A stretch of 39,464 nt of DNA, taken from contig NZ_JASJDK010000057.1 in the NCBI RefSeq assembly GCF_030065675.1, positions 1 to 39,464 on the forward strand, given 5' to 3'. Shown one piece after another: positions 20,233-29,410 of the stretch. Each line of letters opens with the position of its first letter. Position 1 is the first letter of the stretch. Source of the DNA: Mastigocoleus sp. MO_188.B34. GTDB lineage: Bacteria; Cyanobacteriota; Cyanobacteriia; Cyanobacteriales; Nostocaceae. A model generated the notes under the pieces. It searched no databases and had not been told where the DNA came from. It was given only the letters and a program-made list of their open reading frames with translations. The translations under genes were made by a program, and so were the position numbers.

Positions 20233-20411
20233 GCCTTCTTTTTAAGAGCTAAATAGCAGTTAATGTAAACAACAGTAAACATTATCTTTAGATATTTTAC
20301 ATTTTCTTGTTTCACTTCGTAATTATAACTGCAGTATTTTAGACAAACGTATATAAAATTGGATTATCAGCACATGTTAGAAAATAGTGCAAATAATTTA
20401 TACATTTAGAC

Positions 20412-21206
20412 ATGCCGACCGCTAAAAAACTTTTTCGCATCAATAAGTTAAATGTACGAGTTTATAATTCTGATGCTGAGCTAGCAAGAGATGTAGCCCA
20501 AATAGTTCAGAAAACTTTAGATAGTATTCTCAAGGTTAGGGAAACAGCTAGAGTAATATTTGCCACAGGTAACTCTCAACTTAAATTTTTAGATGCTCTG
20601 ACTAGTTTCAATGGTATTGATTGGTCACGGATTACTTGTTTTCATTTAGACGAGTACCTAGGGATTCATGCTGAACATCCTTCCAGCTTTCGCTACTATT
20701 TGCAGGAAAAGTTAGAGAAAAAAGTGAAGCCAAAACAATTTAATTATATTGAAGGGGATACCTTAGAACCTTTAAAGGAGTGCGATCGCTATACCAAATT
20801 ACTTAATTCTCAACCCATTGATTTATGTTTGTTGGGGGTGGGAGCAAACGGACATCTGGGATTTAACGAACCGTCAGTTGCTGATTTTCAAGATTCTCAA
20901 GCAATCAAACTAGTAAAGCTAGACACGGTAAATCACCAACAACAAGTAACCCAAGGGCATTTTCCTAATTTGGAAAGCGTACCAAAATATGCTTTTACTT
21001 TGACCATTCCCACTATCTGTTCTGCGAAACAAATACTTTGTCTTGCACCGGGACAGAATAAAGCAAATGTTGTAAAGCAAATGTTGCAGGGAGAAATTAC
21101 AAAAAATTTTCCGGCTTCTATTCTTCGTCAACAACCCCAAGCTACTTTATTTTTAGATGGAGATTCTGCAACTTTAGTTGATATAGGAATCCGGTTTGAT
21201 TCTTGA
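20412..21206 (+). CDS. nagB: Glucosamine-6-phosphate deaminase
   Basis: 264 residues. It converts glucosamine 6-phosphate to fructose 6-phosphate and ammonia in the cytoplasm, linking amino sugars to glycolysis. Family motifs are clear: phosphate-binding ATGNSQ (51-56), FHLDEY with Asp80, and GVGANGHLGFNEP with His148 and Glu153. At the position of E. coli Asp141 it has Asn (ANGH), as in Bacillus-type enzymes (RNGH). The C-terminal allosteric region of E. coli NagB is not evident. No strong ribosome binding site precedes ATG 20412. The closely related 6-phosphogluconolactonase/NagB fold is the only real alternative, and the GHLGFNEP motif argues for the deaminase. Confidence 0.9.
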   Translation: MPTAKKLFRINKLNVRVYNSDAELARDVAQIVQKTLDSILKVRETARVIFATGNSQLKFLDALTSFNGIDWSRITCFHLDEYLGIHAEHPSSFRYYLQEKLEKKVKPKQFNYIEGDTLEPLKECDRYTKLLNSQPIDLCLLGVGANGHLGFNEPSVADFQDSQAIKLVKLDTVNHQQQVTQGHFPNLESVPKYAFTLTIPTICSAKQILCLAPGQNKANVVKQMLQGEITKNFPASILRQQPQATLFLDGDSATLVDIGIRFDS

Positions 21207-21418
21207 AAGAGTTTTTAGGCTTTAGGCTTGCAACATAAGCTTTTGAGTCTCAGTATATTTTCAAAATTCAAATATGATTCCTATATGTAACAGATTTACG
21301 ACTTGTACTAACTATTTTCAAGCTAATATCTATTACTCAATAACCAAACGCCAATACCTAATCCCCAAATAGTAGAATAAGGTACAGGTTTAAGCTGTAG
21401 GATGTGGAGGAAGGCAAA

Positions 21419-22261
21419 TTGGATGAACTAAGGACAGCTCTAGAAATAGCTACTGAAGAGGAATTACAGGATTTGACCGCGATTTTGTTCAGTCGTAAAT
21501 TTAATCCTCTTGATTATGTGAATACACCCGAACCAATAGAAATCCAAAGCCAAGATCGTCAAGCTTGGTTAGATTCTCTTGAAGAACGCTTCCGATTTTT
21601 AGCTGCAGATGGAATTACTGTTTTACGGGGAAAAACCAAACGAGTCACTTACCGCGAAGCAATTATTCAAGTCTGTAAGCACCTGAAAATTCCTTATTCA
21701 ACTGAACTAACAACCATTGATTTGGAAGCTGAAGTATTTTTACACCTCCTAGGAAAAGTATGGAGGAAATTACCTAAGAGCGAACAGCATCAAATGACAC
21801 TCCGCATCCAACGTCATTTGGCGCAGTCGGAACTCAAAGAACCTTTACCTTTGACATTGCAGCGCGATCCCTTGGGCTTAATTTTTAAAGCTGGTAGCGC
21901 CTTTGCTTTAACTTCTGTGGTGCAACCATTTTTACTCAAACATATTGCCCGTCAATTTGCAGCACATTTTGCAAGTTATCATGTTGCCAGACAAGCTGCA
22001 ATTAAAGGTTCTGCGGCTGCAGTAAGTCAATTTAATAATTATGTCACTTTGCATATGGCTCGCCGGGGTATGGCTTTAAGCGCTGCTCGTTATGGTGCAA
22101 TTCGCAGTACATTAACATTTTTAGGTCCGGTAATGTGGACGTGGTTTTTGGCGGATTTGGGTTGGAGAGCGATCGCAACTAATTATGGTCGTATAATTCC
22201 GACTATATTTGCTTTAGCTCAAATTCGTTTGACGCGCACAGAATGCTGGGAATTAGCTTAA
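21419..22261 (+). CDS. YaaW/UPF0174 family protein
   Basis: About 280 residues resembling the YaaW (UPF0174) family, sometimes labelled ubiquinol-cytochrome c chaperone-like. The function is not established. The N-terminal half has ELRTALEIATEEELQDLTAI followed by ILFSRKFNPLDY, and the C-terminal half is an Ala-rich, amphipathic region (about 160-270) with QAAIKGSAAAV and a hydrophobic stretch TLTFLGPVMWTWFLADLGW that may associate with membrane. I choose TTG 21419 because GGAGGAAGG ends five bases before it; GTG 21404 in the same frame would overlap that site. The last 19 bases overlap the next gene, so the two are probably translationally coupled. Confidence 0.75.
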   Translation: MDELRTALEIATEEELQDLTAILFSRKFNPLDYVNTPEPIEIQSQDRQAWLDSLEERFRFLAADGITVLRGKTKRVTYREAIIQVCKHLKIPYSTELTTIDLEAEVFLHLLGKVWRKLPKSEQHQMTLRIQRHLAQSELKEPLPLTLQRDPLGLIFKAGSAFALTSVVQPFLLKHIARQFAAHFASYHVARQAAIKGSAAAVSQFNNYVTLHMARRGMALSAARYGAIRSTLTFLGPVMWTWFLADLGWRAIATNYGRIIPTIFALAQIRLTRTECWELA

Positions 22262-23622
22262 AAAAACCTTTTCGACATCCAAACCCTGGTTTGCAGTTCT
22301 CCTGGAATTGCACTCAGTTAGGATTACTACTGTTACCTTTGTTTCCAACTCTAGGAGCTGTTACCCTGGGTTTGGCACTATTGACTGGATTAAAACAATT
22401 TCAGAAGATTGTCAACCGCCCAATTAATCAGGGCTTTGCTCTCCTGGGTCTAATTGTAATCATTGTTACTATTTTTGCCCAAGAACGAGTAGTAGCTGTG
22501 TTGGGCTTATTTAATTTGTTGCCATTCTTTTTGGCATTTATGGTCTTTGGAATTATTATTCAAACGACTATACAACTTCGACAGTTATCTTGGATCTTAG
22601 TTACTACGTCTTTACCAATAGTTTTAATTGGTTTTGGACAGTTATTTTTTGGTTGGTCTACCCCAGCAGAATGGGAAAATATTTTTGGATGGACAATCGC
22701 CGCAGGGGGAAATCCTGTAGGACGCATGGCTTCGGTATTTATGTACGCAAACATATTTGCCGGTTATTTGACGATTGTGTTTATTTTGGGTTTGGGTTTG
22801 TGGTTAGAATGTTTGCAAAGTTTAAATCTTCAAAGTTTAAATCTTCAAAATGTAAATCTTAAAGATGACAATCTCAAGAATTCAACTGTATATTCATTAC
22901 CAGTCAAACCAGAGTTAATAACACGTATTTCGCCAAATTTTATTTTCCTGACAATTGCGGTTATTATTAATTTTGCCGCACTAATTTTAACTAATTCCCG
23001 TAATGCTTGGGTGATAGCCCTGTTAGCGTGTTTAGTTTATGCAATTAATCGGGGTTGGCACATTTTAGTTGCTGCTGTAACTGGATTTGCTAGTTTTGTA
23101 TTATTAGCAGCTTTTGCACCTTTAGCGATCGCCAAATTCTTTCGCCGGATCGTACCAGAATTTTTATGGGCGCGTTTCAATGACCAAATGTATTCAGATA
23201 GACCAGTGGAGCTAATGCGTACTACCCAATGGCAATTTGCTTGGTCGTTAACTCAGGAGCGCCCTTGGACTGGTTGGGGATTAAGGAATTTTACTGCACT
23301 ATATCAAGCCAAAATGCAAATATGGCTCGGTCATCCTCACAATTTATTTTTGATGCTATCTGCTGAAACTGGTTTACCTGCAACTATTATATTTTGCGGT
23401 TTAATTATTTGGATTTTGGTTGCAGGAATTAAAGTATTTATCAAATTTATTAACTACCAAAAGGAAGACCGGCTAATATTTTTTAGCTATATTGTAGTTC
23501 TGGGTGGGTTAATTTTATTTAATACCGTTGATGTTAGTCTTTTCGATTTACGTCTCAATACAATCTTCTGGTTGTTAATGGGTGCTGTTAGTGGAGTAAC
23601 TTACAGGTATCAAAGAAATTAA
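22243..23622 (+). CDS. O-antigen ligase/polymerase family membrane protein (Wzy_C type)
   Basis: 459 residues, mostly hydrophobic, with roughly eleven membrane helices. Between helices is a large periplasmic-type loop with EFLWARFNDQMYSDRPVELM, QERPWTGWGLRNF and then HPHNLFLMLSAETGLP. The HxHN...E.GL pattern is the hallmark of the O-antigen ligase/Wzy_C superfamily. Members join or polymerise lipid-linked glycans on the outer face of the inner membrane; the actual glycan here is unknown. It begins inside the preceding gene (19-base overlap). An unusual hydrophilic insert of pentapeptide-like repeats lies at about residues 191-213. Confidence 0.85.
   Translation: MLGISLKKPFRHPNPGLQFSWNCTQLGLLLLPLFPTLGAVTLGLALLTGLKQFQKIVNRPINQGFALLGLIVIIVTIFAQERVVAVLGLFNLLPFFLAFMVFGIIIQTTIQLRQLSWILVTTSLPIVLIGFGQLFFGWSTPAEWENIFGWTIAAGGNPVGRMASVFMYANIFAGYLTIVFILGLGLWLECLQSLNLQSLNLQNVNLKDDNLKNSTVYSLPVKPELITRISPNFIFLTIAVIINFAALILTNSRNAWVIALLACLVYAINRGWHILVAAVTGFASFVLLAAFAPLAIAKFFRRIVPEFLWARFNDQMYSDRPVELMRTTQWQFAWSLTQERPWTGWGLRNFTALYQAKMQIWLGHPHNLFLMLSAETGLPATIIFCGLIIWILVAGIKVFIKFINYQKEDRLIFFSYIVVLGGLILFNTVDVSLFDLRLNTIFWLLMGAVSGVTYRYQRN
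22816..22875 (+). repeat. 15-bp coding repeats in the O-antigen-ligase-type gene
   Basis: CAAAGTTTAAATCTT occurs twice exactly (22816-22830, 22831-22845), followed by two diverged copies. In frame it reads LQSLN, LQSLN, LQNVN, LKDDN, a pentapeptide-repeat-like pattern placed in a loop between membrane helices. It looks like local slippage tolerated because the unit is five codons. Confidence 0.8.
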
Positions 23623-23663
23623 GTAACAATTGGAGAATAAATAAAAATACTCCTAAAAAAAAC

Positions 23664-23830
23664 TCCCTCCAAGAAAAAATTAGAGGGATTACTAAATTCA
23701 GAAAGGTTAAAGAGAAGGAAAAAAGTAGTTAAATTAAGTAAGTAGGCAAGAAAAAAGTAAACTTTGTAAAGAGATATAAAATACTCGTATTTGGCTCTTA
23801 GTAGCACTTTAGCGCTAAAGGTCTTACAAC
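23664..23830. repeat. Spacer hairpins between convergent genes, including a TAGCGCTA palindrome
   Basis: TCCCTC (23664-23669) pairs with GAGGGA (23683-23688), a short hairpin that might end transcription of the upstream membrane protein gene. Further on, CTTTAGCGCTAAAG (23807-23820) is a perfect 14-bp palindrome. Its surroundings (CTTAGTAGCACTTTAGCGC) resemble degenerate dispersed palindromes common in Nostoc-type genomes. No coding frame in this gap is convincing. Confidence 0.4.
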
Positions 23831-23881
23831 TTAATTGTTGTTTGACGATAGAAAAATCTAATAGTATTTACTGGAGTATGT

Positions 23882-24748
23882 TTATGAATCAGCAAACTTT
23901 TTTTCTAGCTGCAAATATTTGGGGACGCCAATTAATTCTTGGAATTCTTGGAATTTTATAAAATCGGGAAAATTCGCTGTAGTTCCTTCTGCTTTCAACT
24001 GACTCAGACAAGCAGTCATCACTTTTGTTACTGCTAATAAACCAGATAATGGGAAAAATACTATTTTAAAACCCATTTCTTGCAACTCAGAAGCTGAGAG
24101 TTGGGGAGTTTTACCACCTTCAACAATATTGGCTACCAGAGGTATATTAGGAAAAGTTGAAGCTATATTTTGCAATTCATCTTTAGATTGGGGTGCTTCA
24201 ACAAATAATACATCTGCTCCAGCTTTGATATATTCCTTCCCACGACAAATAGCAGCTTCAAGACCCAAAGGTGCACGGGCGTCCGTACGAGCAATAATAA
24301 CCAAACCACTGTCACCACGAGCTTCAACTGCAGCACGAATTTTATTCGCATGTTCGGTTTCAGATATTACTCGTTTGTTTTCAAAATGCCCGCATTTTTT
24401 AGGAGATTCTTGATCTTCTAAAATTACTCCTGCTAATCCTAATTGCACAGCATCCTTAACAGTCCGCATGACATTTAAGGCGTTACCATAGCCAGTATCC
24501 AAATCAGCAATTAGGGGAAGACTTATGGATTGGGCTATTCTTCCCACACTGTAGAACATCTCTGTGGCGCTCAAAAAACCGTAATCCGGTAATCCTAAAG
24601 TTGAAGCAGCAATTCCAAAACCACTTGTTGCAGCAACTTCAAAACCAACCTGTTCTACTATTTTGGCGCTCAGACAGTCATATACTCCCGGAATTACCAA
24701 AATTTCTGGACTTTCAAGCAATTTTCGTAGTTTATTCGCTGCAGACAT
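23882..24748 (-). CDS. Isocitrate lyase/PEP mutase family enzyme (PrpB-like)
   Basis: 288 residues, the size of 2-methylisocitrate lyase, oxaloacetate decarboxylase and carboxyPEP mutase relatives. The TIM-barrel markers are visible: PGVYDCLSAKI at the N-terminus, Mg-binding ADLDTGYGN (Asp82, Asp84), and the flexible active-site loop ESPKKCGH with Cys119, as in lyases of this family. These enzymes cleave or form C-C or P-C bonds next to a carboxylate. Which substrate is used here cannot be read from the sequence, and no methylcitrate-cycle genes are nearby. It is cytoplasmic. A 16-bp tandem repeat array lies just upstream of the start codon. Confidence 0.88.
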   Translation of the reverse strand: MSAANKLRKLLESPEILVIPGVYDCLSAKIVEQVGFEVAATSGFGIAASTLGLPDYGFLSATEMFYSVGRIAQSISLPLIADLDTGYGNALNVMRTVKDAVQLGLAGVILEDQESPKKCGHFENKRVISETEHANKIRAAVEARGDSGLVIIARTDARAPLGLEAAICRGKEYIKAGADVLFVEAPQSKDELQNIASTFPNIPLVANIVEGGKTPQLSASELQEMGFKIVFFPLSGLLAVTKVMTACLSQLKAEGTTANFPDFIKFQEFQELIGVPKYLQLEKKFADS

Positions 24749-24764
24749 CGGTATTTTTATTGTG

Positions 24765-24857
24765 AATATTTTGGTTGATTTTAAATATTTTGGATTTTGA
24801 ATATTTTGGATTTTAAATATTTTGGATTTTAAATATTTTGGATTTTGAATATTTTGA
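24765..24857. repeat. 16-bp AT-rich tandem array upstream of the PrpB-like gene
   Basis: Units of AATATTTTGGATTTT plus A or G repeat four times (24784-24847). A variant unit with three extra bases lies before them (24765-24783) and a partial unit after. The array occupies the 5' leader or promoter region of the minus-strand gene, whose start is at 24748, so copy number could alter its expression. Confidence 0.85.
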
Positions 24858-24995
24858 ATAACATTTAAGATAAATTTGGATTTATTACAAAATAATTTGC
24901 TTAATTAATTTGTAGGTATTTTTAGAAATTTTACCAGCAACAAAATATACTAGATGCTTTGTAACAGTAAACTTAGCACTAATAAGAATGTTAAT

Positions 24996-26552
24996 CTAAT
25001 TTGAGTTAAGTGGCTTAACTGGTAAAACTATACAAAAGTTAGCACCTTTTCCCAGCTTACTATGTAGTATTACCTTTCCATTATGAGCTTCTGCAATAAT
25101 CTTGACGATAGATAATCCTAAACCAGTACCCTGGGAATTATAGATACTACTCGTACGAGCAAAGCGTTCAAAAATCCTTTCATGCTCTTGCTCATCAATT
25201 CCTTCTCCCGTATCGCGCACCCAAAATTTTACTGTATTTTGAGTAATTGAAGAACCGATTGCAATTGTATCAGTAGCTTTTGTATGTTGGATTGCATTTT
25301 GTATCAGGTTCATAAAAGCTTGTGTTAGCCGTTCGGGGTCTACTACAATATCTCCCATAGCAACTCGATCTAGACGCCAACTACGTTCTCCCGAAGCTTG
25401 AGCCTTAGCAAATAATTCTTCACTGAAACTACTAACATCAACTGTTTCTAAATTTAAAAAATCTGGACGTTCTGCTTTTGCAAGTATAATTAGATCTTCG
25501 ACAAGTAAGTTCATCCGATCCAATTCATCAAATACCAGTGTGACATTTTTTTCCACTTCTTCTGGTTTGTCATCACATATCAGCTGCAAATACCCTTGAA
25601 TAATAGTAATGGGAGTTCGTAGCTCTTGTCCTGCATCATTGATAAAATTACGTTGAGTAGTAAAAGCTGCTTCCAATCGATCCATCATGTCATTGAAAGT
25701 GCTTGCCAGATCTGCAAGTTCATCTTTACCATATACCGGAACTCGTTGACTTAAATCGGATTCACTAACAGAACGCACTGTGGTACTTAAAGAACGCAAA
25801 GGAGCTAGTACCTTTCCAGAAGCAATCCAAGCAAGCATCACAGCCCCTAACATAACCACACTCATCACTTGAAAGACAACTGCGGTCGCTTCAATTGCTT
25901 CTTGACGTTCGTCACCTACAGTGTGAGCGATGACAAATACTCCTAAATTCTCCCCTTGTATTTTTATTGGTTGAGTGATGTAGATTAGACCACCTAATTT
26001 GGGATCGGCTAATTCTTTTTCGCCTCTTTCTGGTTTAACTAATTTAGCCCAACGGCGCATTAATGCTGTATCTCGATCAAAAATTTCCGGTCGTCCTCGG
26101 GGATTTGATTTATAAAATTTTCCATCAACGAAAGTCATAAAAAATGTTTCATCTTCCGGAAGTTGTTCCCTCAAAAATAGTCTGAAGAAATCTTTTAGTT
26201 CTTTATGGGAAGATGGACGCACAAAACGAGGGTCGGAAACTTGACTTTTTCCGAAATTTGGATGTTTTGCTAAATCTGATGCAGATAATGAGGTTTGAGC
26301 TTCATTTTCTATCAATTTATTAAATACAAGTATTCTTTTGACCAAATCCTTACGAACCCGCTCATCAACGCGAATATATAATAACTCGCGAAATATTGGA
26401 ATTGAGACGATGGAAATAATAGTGATAGTCAAAACATACCATACAAGAATACGAGTCCGAGTCGCCCAAAACAATCCTCGCTTGGGAGCAGAAACTTTCG
26501 CAATTTGTCTTTTGTTAGACTTACTTGTAAATAACGCTAAATTTAAATGCAA
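24996..26552 (-). CDS. Membrane sensor histidine kinase with the phosphoacceptor His replaced by Gln
   Basis: 518 residues. A first membrane helix (about 32-55, TITIISIVSIPIF), a periplasmic sensor region (about 56-220), a second helix (about 225-248, VVMLGAVMLAWIAS), and a HAMP domain follow in order. The HisKA helix reads FINDAGQELRTPITIIQGYL. The position normally occupied by the phosphorylated His (AGHELRTP) is Gln309, encoded by CAA at 25626-25628. The HATPase domain is intact: N box QAFMNLIQNAIQHT, DTGEGID, GTGLGLSIV. It may thus bind ATP but cannot autophosphorylate in the usual way, so it could act as a phosphatase, a heterodimer partner or a decaying gene. No response regulator gene is adjacent. 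Confidence 0.93.
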   Translation of the reverse strand: MHLNLALFTSKSNKRQIAKVSAPKRGLFWATRTRILVWYVLTITIISIVSIPIFRELLYIRVDERVRKDLVKRILVFNKLIENEAQTSLSASDLAKHPNFGKSQVSDPRFVRPSSHKELKDFFRLFLREQLPEDETFFMTFVDGKFYKSNPRGRPEIFDRDTALMRRWAKLVKPERGEKELADPKLGGLIYITQPIKIQGENLGVFVIAHTVGDERQEAIEATAVVFQVMSVVMLGAVMLAWIASGKVLAPLRSLSTTVRSVSESDLSQRVPVYGKDELADLASTFNDMMDRLEAAFTTQRNFINDAGQELRTPITIIQGYLQLICDDKPEEVEKNVTLVFDELDRMNLLVEDLIILAKAERPDFLNLETVDVSSFSEELFAKAQASGERSWRLDRVAMGDIVVDPERLTQAFMNLIQNAIQHTKATDTIAIGSSITQNTVKFWVRDTGEGIDEQEHERIFERFARTSSIYNSQGTGLGLSIVKIIAEAHNGKVILHSKLGKGANFCIVLPVKPLNSN

Positions 26553-26853
26553 TTCTAATAATCCTATTTTTTCTATAGTTTTTATGCTCCCATCAAGTAT
26601 TATTTTTCGACATCCGGTAGAATTGAAAACATACTAGTAATATTTAAGACAGCAGTAAATATTAAAAAATCAGTGACAAAGCAAATAAGGGTTTAAAACC
26701 ATCAAGTTTACAATTAGCAAGCTGGTTAAAAATGTAATGTTGTTTTCTCTAATACAATTAATATGTATTAAAGAAATACTACTAATTAAGATACATTATG
26801 ATTAATTCTAGATGCCCCGAACAGAATTTTTATAAATATTTATTATTTATTTT
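26553..26853. other. Gene-free AT-rich spacer
   Basis: About 300 bases between two minus-strand genes. I see no gene, strong hairpin or dispersed repeat. The part next to 26552 should contain the sensor kinase promoter. Confidence 0.5.
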
Positions 26854-28353
26854 TTAGAAATCTTTTTTAATAAATACAGTAGCACTTTTGGCGGATTCCA
26901 AGATTGTAATCAATCCGCTACCGGGATGAACTGCACCACCAACCCAATATAATCCCCTGGTATTATGAGAACGAATAGGAGGACGGAAAGGACCGAGTTG
27001 ATTCCAATTATGACTGAGATTGAAAACCGCACCGAGATGAACTTTATAGTCATCGACCCAAGTTTCTGCAGTATAACAAGTTTCTGTTACGATATGTTTC
27101 TCTACATCTTTGAAACCCAATAGATGCATTCTGTTGATAATAAAATCACGATAGGATTTTTGTTTGCTTTGCCAATCAACATTATGGGAAGTATTGGGGA
27201 TTGGAACTAATACATATAAGGTGCTGTGACCTTCAGGTGCATTACCCGGATCGATGATACTGGGATTACATACATAAAAAGAAGGATTTGTTTCATCTAG
27301 CGCCGAATCATCTAACCAGGGTTTTTGTCGTCTGCGAATGTGTTCGGAAAGATAAATTTGATGGTGGGGTAAATCTTCGTAGCGTTTATCTATTCCCAAA
27401 TACAACATAAATGTGGAACAAGAAAATTGCATGCGATCGAGTTTTTTATCAGTGTAGCGGCGATCGCGGGCTGAATCTGGCAATATATTTTTGACTGCAT
27501 GGGCAAAATCTGCATTCACTACCACTGCATCGGCTGGAATTTTCTTTCCGTCTTTTAATTCAATACCTTGGGTTTGACCATTTTCAATCCAAACTTGTTT
27601 GACAGGACTTTGTAAATTAATGGTGACACCTAGATCTGTTGCAGCTTTACCCATCGCAGCTGCAAGATTACGAAAACCTCCTTCAGGATGCCATACCCCA
27701 TCAGCAAATTCCAAGTAAGGAATCAAACTAAAAACGCTGGGGGAAAGAGTTGGATGCATCCCCAAATATTTGGAAGGATAACTCAAAGCATAAACTAAGC
27801 GATCGTCTTGAAAAAAGCGCCAACAATGCTGATATAAACTTTCCCAAGGACGAAACGGTATTGCAGCAAGAATTTCATCGAGGCGTAAATAACCTAAGAT
27901 GGAACGCGGTGGAGTACCCAAATAAGCGTTATAACTAGCATCGTATTTGCGAATATGTTCTCCATACCAACGTTCAAAAGCTGCGGGTAGATCGGGACGC
28001 AGTGCTGCTAGTTGGGTTTTGAAAGCATCCAAATCGGATGTTAGATCGAGTTGAGTATTATCCCAAAAGCAAATCCGAGTATTAGGTTCTAAACGTTTAA
28101 AGGTAATATAATCAGATAACTTTAACCCGGAATCCGCAAATAAATCTTCGTATAAACGGGGTACTTGTAAAATTGTTGGTCCAGTATCAAATCCATAAGC
28201 TCCATCATTAAAGCCGCGCATCCTACCACCGACTTGATCGGCTGCTTCAAAGATTTGTACCTTGTAGCCCAAATTGGCTAACCTCATGGCTGTGGCTAAA
28301 CCACCAGGTCCTGCACCGACAATAATGATTTGTTTGGATTGCTTGTTTGACAT
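26854..28353 (-). CDS. CrtI-type phytoene desaturase family oxidoreductase
   Basis: 499 residues, typical for CrtI-type carotenoid desaturases and isomerases. An N-terminal dinucleotide-binding fold has IIIVGAGPGGLATAMRLA (9-26) followed by an acidic strand end (FEAADQVGGRM). The C-terminal FAD signature is GLYWVGGAVHPGSGLITIL (about 467-485). The family oxidises or isomerises long polyenes at the membrane. Cyanobacteria mostly use CrtP/CrtQ for phytoene, so this paralogue may act on another carotenoid (for example 3',4'-desaturation), but sequence alone does not decide and I give no symbol. It is not in an operon with other carotenoid genes. Confidence 0.85.
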   Translation of the reverse strand: MSNKQSKQIIIVGAGPGGLATAMRLANLGYKVQIFEAADQVGGRMRGFNDGAYGFDTGPTILQVPRLYEDLFADSGLKLSDYITFKRLEPNTRICFWDNTQLDLTSDLDAFKTQLAALRPDLPAAFERWYGEHIRKYDASYNAYLGTPPRSILGYLRLDEILAAIPFRPWESLYQHCWRFFQDDRLVYALSYPSKYLGMHPTLSPSVFSLIPYLEFADGVWHPEGGFRNLAAAMGKAATDLGVTINLQSPVKQVWIENGQTQGIELKDGKKIPADAVVVNADFAHAVKNILPDSARDRRYTDKKLDRMQFSCSTFMLYLGIDKRYEDLPHHQIYLSEHIRRRQKPWLDDSALDETNPSFYVCNPSIIDPGNAPEGHSTLYVLVPIPNTSHNVDWQSKQKSYRDFIINRMHLLGFKDVEKHIVTETCYTAETWVDDYKVHLGAVFNLSHNWNQLGPFRPPIRSHNTRGLYWVGGAVHPGSGLITILESAKSATVFIKKDF

Positions 28354-28532
28354 TTTGCTCGGATCGAAATCTAAAAAATTATAGATATAGCAATCATATT
28401 TGATTCGTGGACAGATTATTTAGGATTGCTATACCCAGAAGGTCAAAATTAACGGGATGACGAAAAATTTTTGTTGCACCTTCCCGATCCCAGTATTCAA
28501 CTTGATTATTGATATTCATAACCCAAAATCTC

Positions 28533-28561
28533 ATAAAGACGTAGCAATGCTACGTCTCTAC
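28533..28561. repeat. Degenerate GTAGAGACG-type palindrome
   Basis: GACGTAGCA (28538-28546) and TGCTACGTC (28548-28556) form a 9-bp stem with a one-base loop, and the right arm continues as TCTAC, giving the GTCTCTAC end typical of this repeat family. The left end (ATAAAGACG) has lost the matching bases. It is an eroded relative of the intact copies at 36218, 36517 and 37091. Confidence 0.65.
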
Positions 28562-28563
28562 AT

Positions 28564-28608
28564 TATTTTCTGGAACTGTATTTTCTGGAACTGTATTTTC
28601 TGGAACTG
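28564..28608. repeat. Three perfect 15-bp tandem copies
   Basis: TATTTTCTGGAACTG is repeated three times head to tail immediately to the right of the degenerate palindrome. A short open frame across it (28457-28669, plus) encodes a repetitive peptide with no sign of selection. The rest of the 28354-28675 spacer shows no gene. Confidence 0.85.
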
Positions 28609-28675
28609 CGAACAATATCTTTTGAGTCAACCACCAAAACGAAAATACATCAATCAGAAAGTACGTTGACTGATG

Positions 28676-29410
28676 CTACTTTACACCAAAGTAAGCAGCT
28701 AATTCTTCAGAACCACCTACCAGTTTACCGTCTATGAATACTTGGGGAGTTGTAGTCGCATTCGCAACTGCTTTTAAGGTACGAGTGGAATAATCTTTAC
28801 CTAAGTTAACTTCTTCATAGGTCAAGCCATTTTGCTTCAACATTTCTTTCGCACGAGCGCAGAAAGGACAGCCAACTTTAGAAAAGATGAAAACGTTTTT
28901 GGGTTGAACTGCTTTGGGGTTAATGTAATTGAGCATGGTTTCCGCGTCGGAAACTTTGAATGGATCTCCTGGTTCTTCTGGTTCAATAAACATCTTTTCC
29001 ACTACCCCATCGTTAACCAACATGGAATAACGCCAAGAACGCTTACCAAAACCTAGGTCTGACTTATCAACCAGCATTCCCATCCCTTCAGTAAATTCAC
29101 CGTTGCCGTCAGGGATCAATATTACATTATCTGCTTCCTGATCTTTTGCCCATTCATTCATGACAAAAGTGTCGTTAACGGAAATACAAACAATTTCGTC
29201 AACACCATTTTCTTTAAAAACACCAGCTAAGTTGTTGTAACCTGGTAAGTGCGCTGACGAACAAGTAGGAGTAAAAGCTCCAGGTAAAGAGAAAACGATT
29301 ACTTTTTTCCGGGAAAATAAATCATTTGTGCTTACGTCAACCCATTGACCATCTCTACGGACGCGAAAATTAACTGCAGGAACTTTTTGTCCTTCTTTAT
29401 TAGGAAGCAT
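28676..29410 (-). CDS. Peroxiredoxin-glutaredoxin fusion protein
   Basis: 244 residues. The N-terminal Prx5-like peroxiredoxin domain (about 1-165) has the peroxidatic Cys50 in [16 protein letters not shown]. The C-terminal glutaredoxin domain (about 172-244) has the redox pair CPFC (Cys181, Cys184) and the TTPQVFIDG glutathione-binding segment. Such hybrids reduce hydrogen peroxide and alkyl hydroperoxides with glutathione; the glutaredoxin part recycles the oxidised peroxiredoxin in cis. It is cytoplasmic. AAGGAG about nine bases before ATG 29410 supports the start. It is probably transcribed alone. Confidence 0.95.
   Translation of the reverse strand: MLPNKEGQKVPAVNFRVRRDGQWVDVSTNDLFSRKKVIVFSLPGAFTPTCSSAHLPGYNNLAGVFKENGVDEIVCISVNDTFVMNEWAKDQEADNVILIPDGNGEFTEGMGMLVDKSDLGFGKRSWRYSMLVNDGVVEKMFIEPEEPGDPFKVSDAETMLNYINPKAVQPKNVFIFSKVGCPFCARAKEMLKQNGLTYEEVNLGKDYSTRTLKAVANATTTPQVFIDGKLVGGSEELAAYFGVK

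Noticed and set aside
23619-23807. 62-codon minus-strand frame between convergent genes
   Set aside because: Low-complexity Phe/Leu-rich product, no ribosome binding site, overlaps the likely terminator region.
28457-28669. 70-codon plus-strand frame with repeated FWNCI
   Set aside because: Explained by the 15-bp tandem repeat and a degenerate palindrome; no other coding sign.
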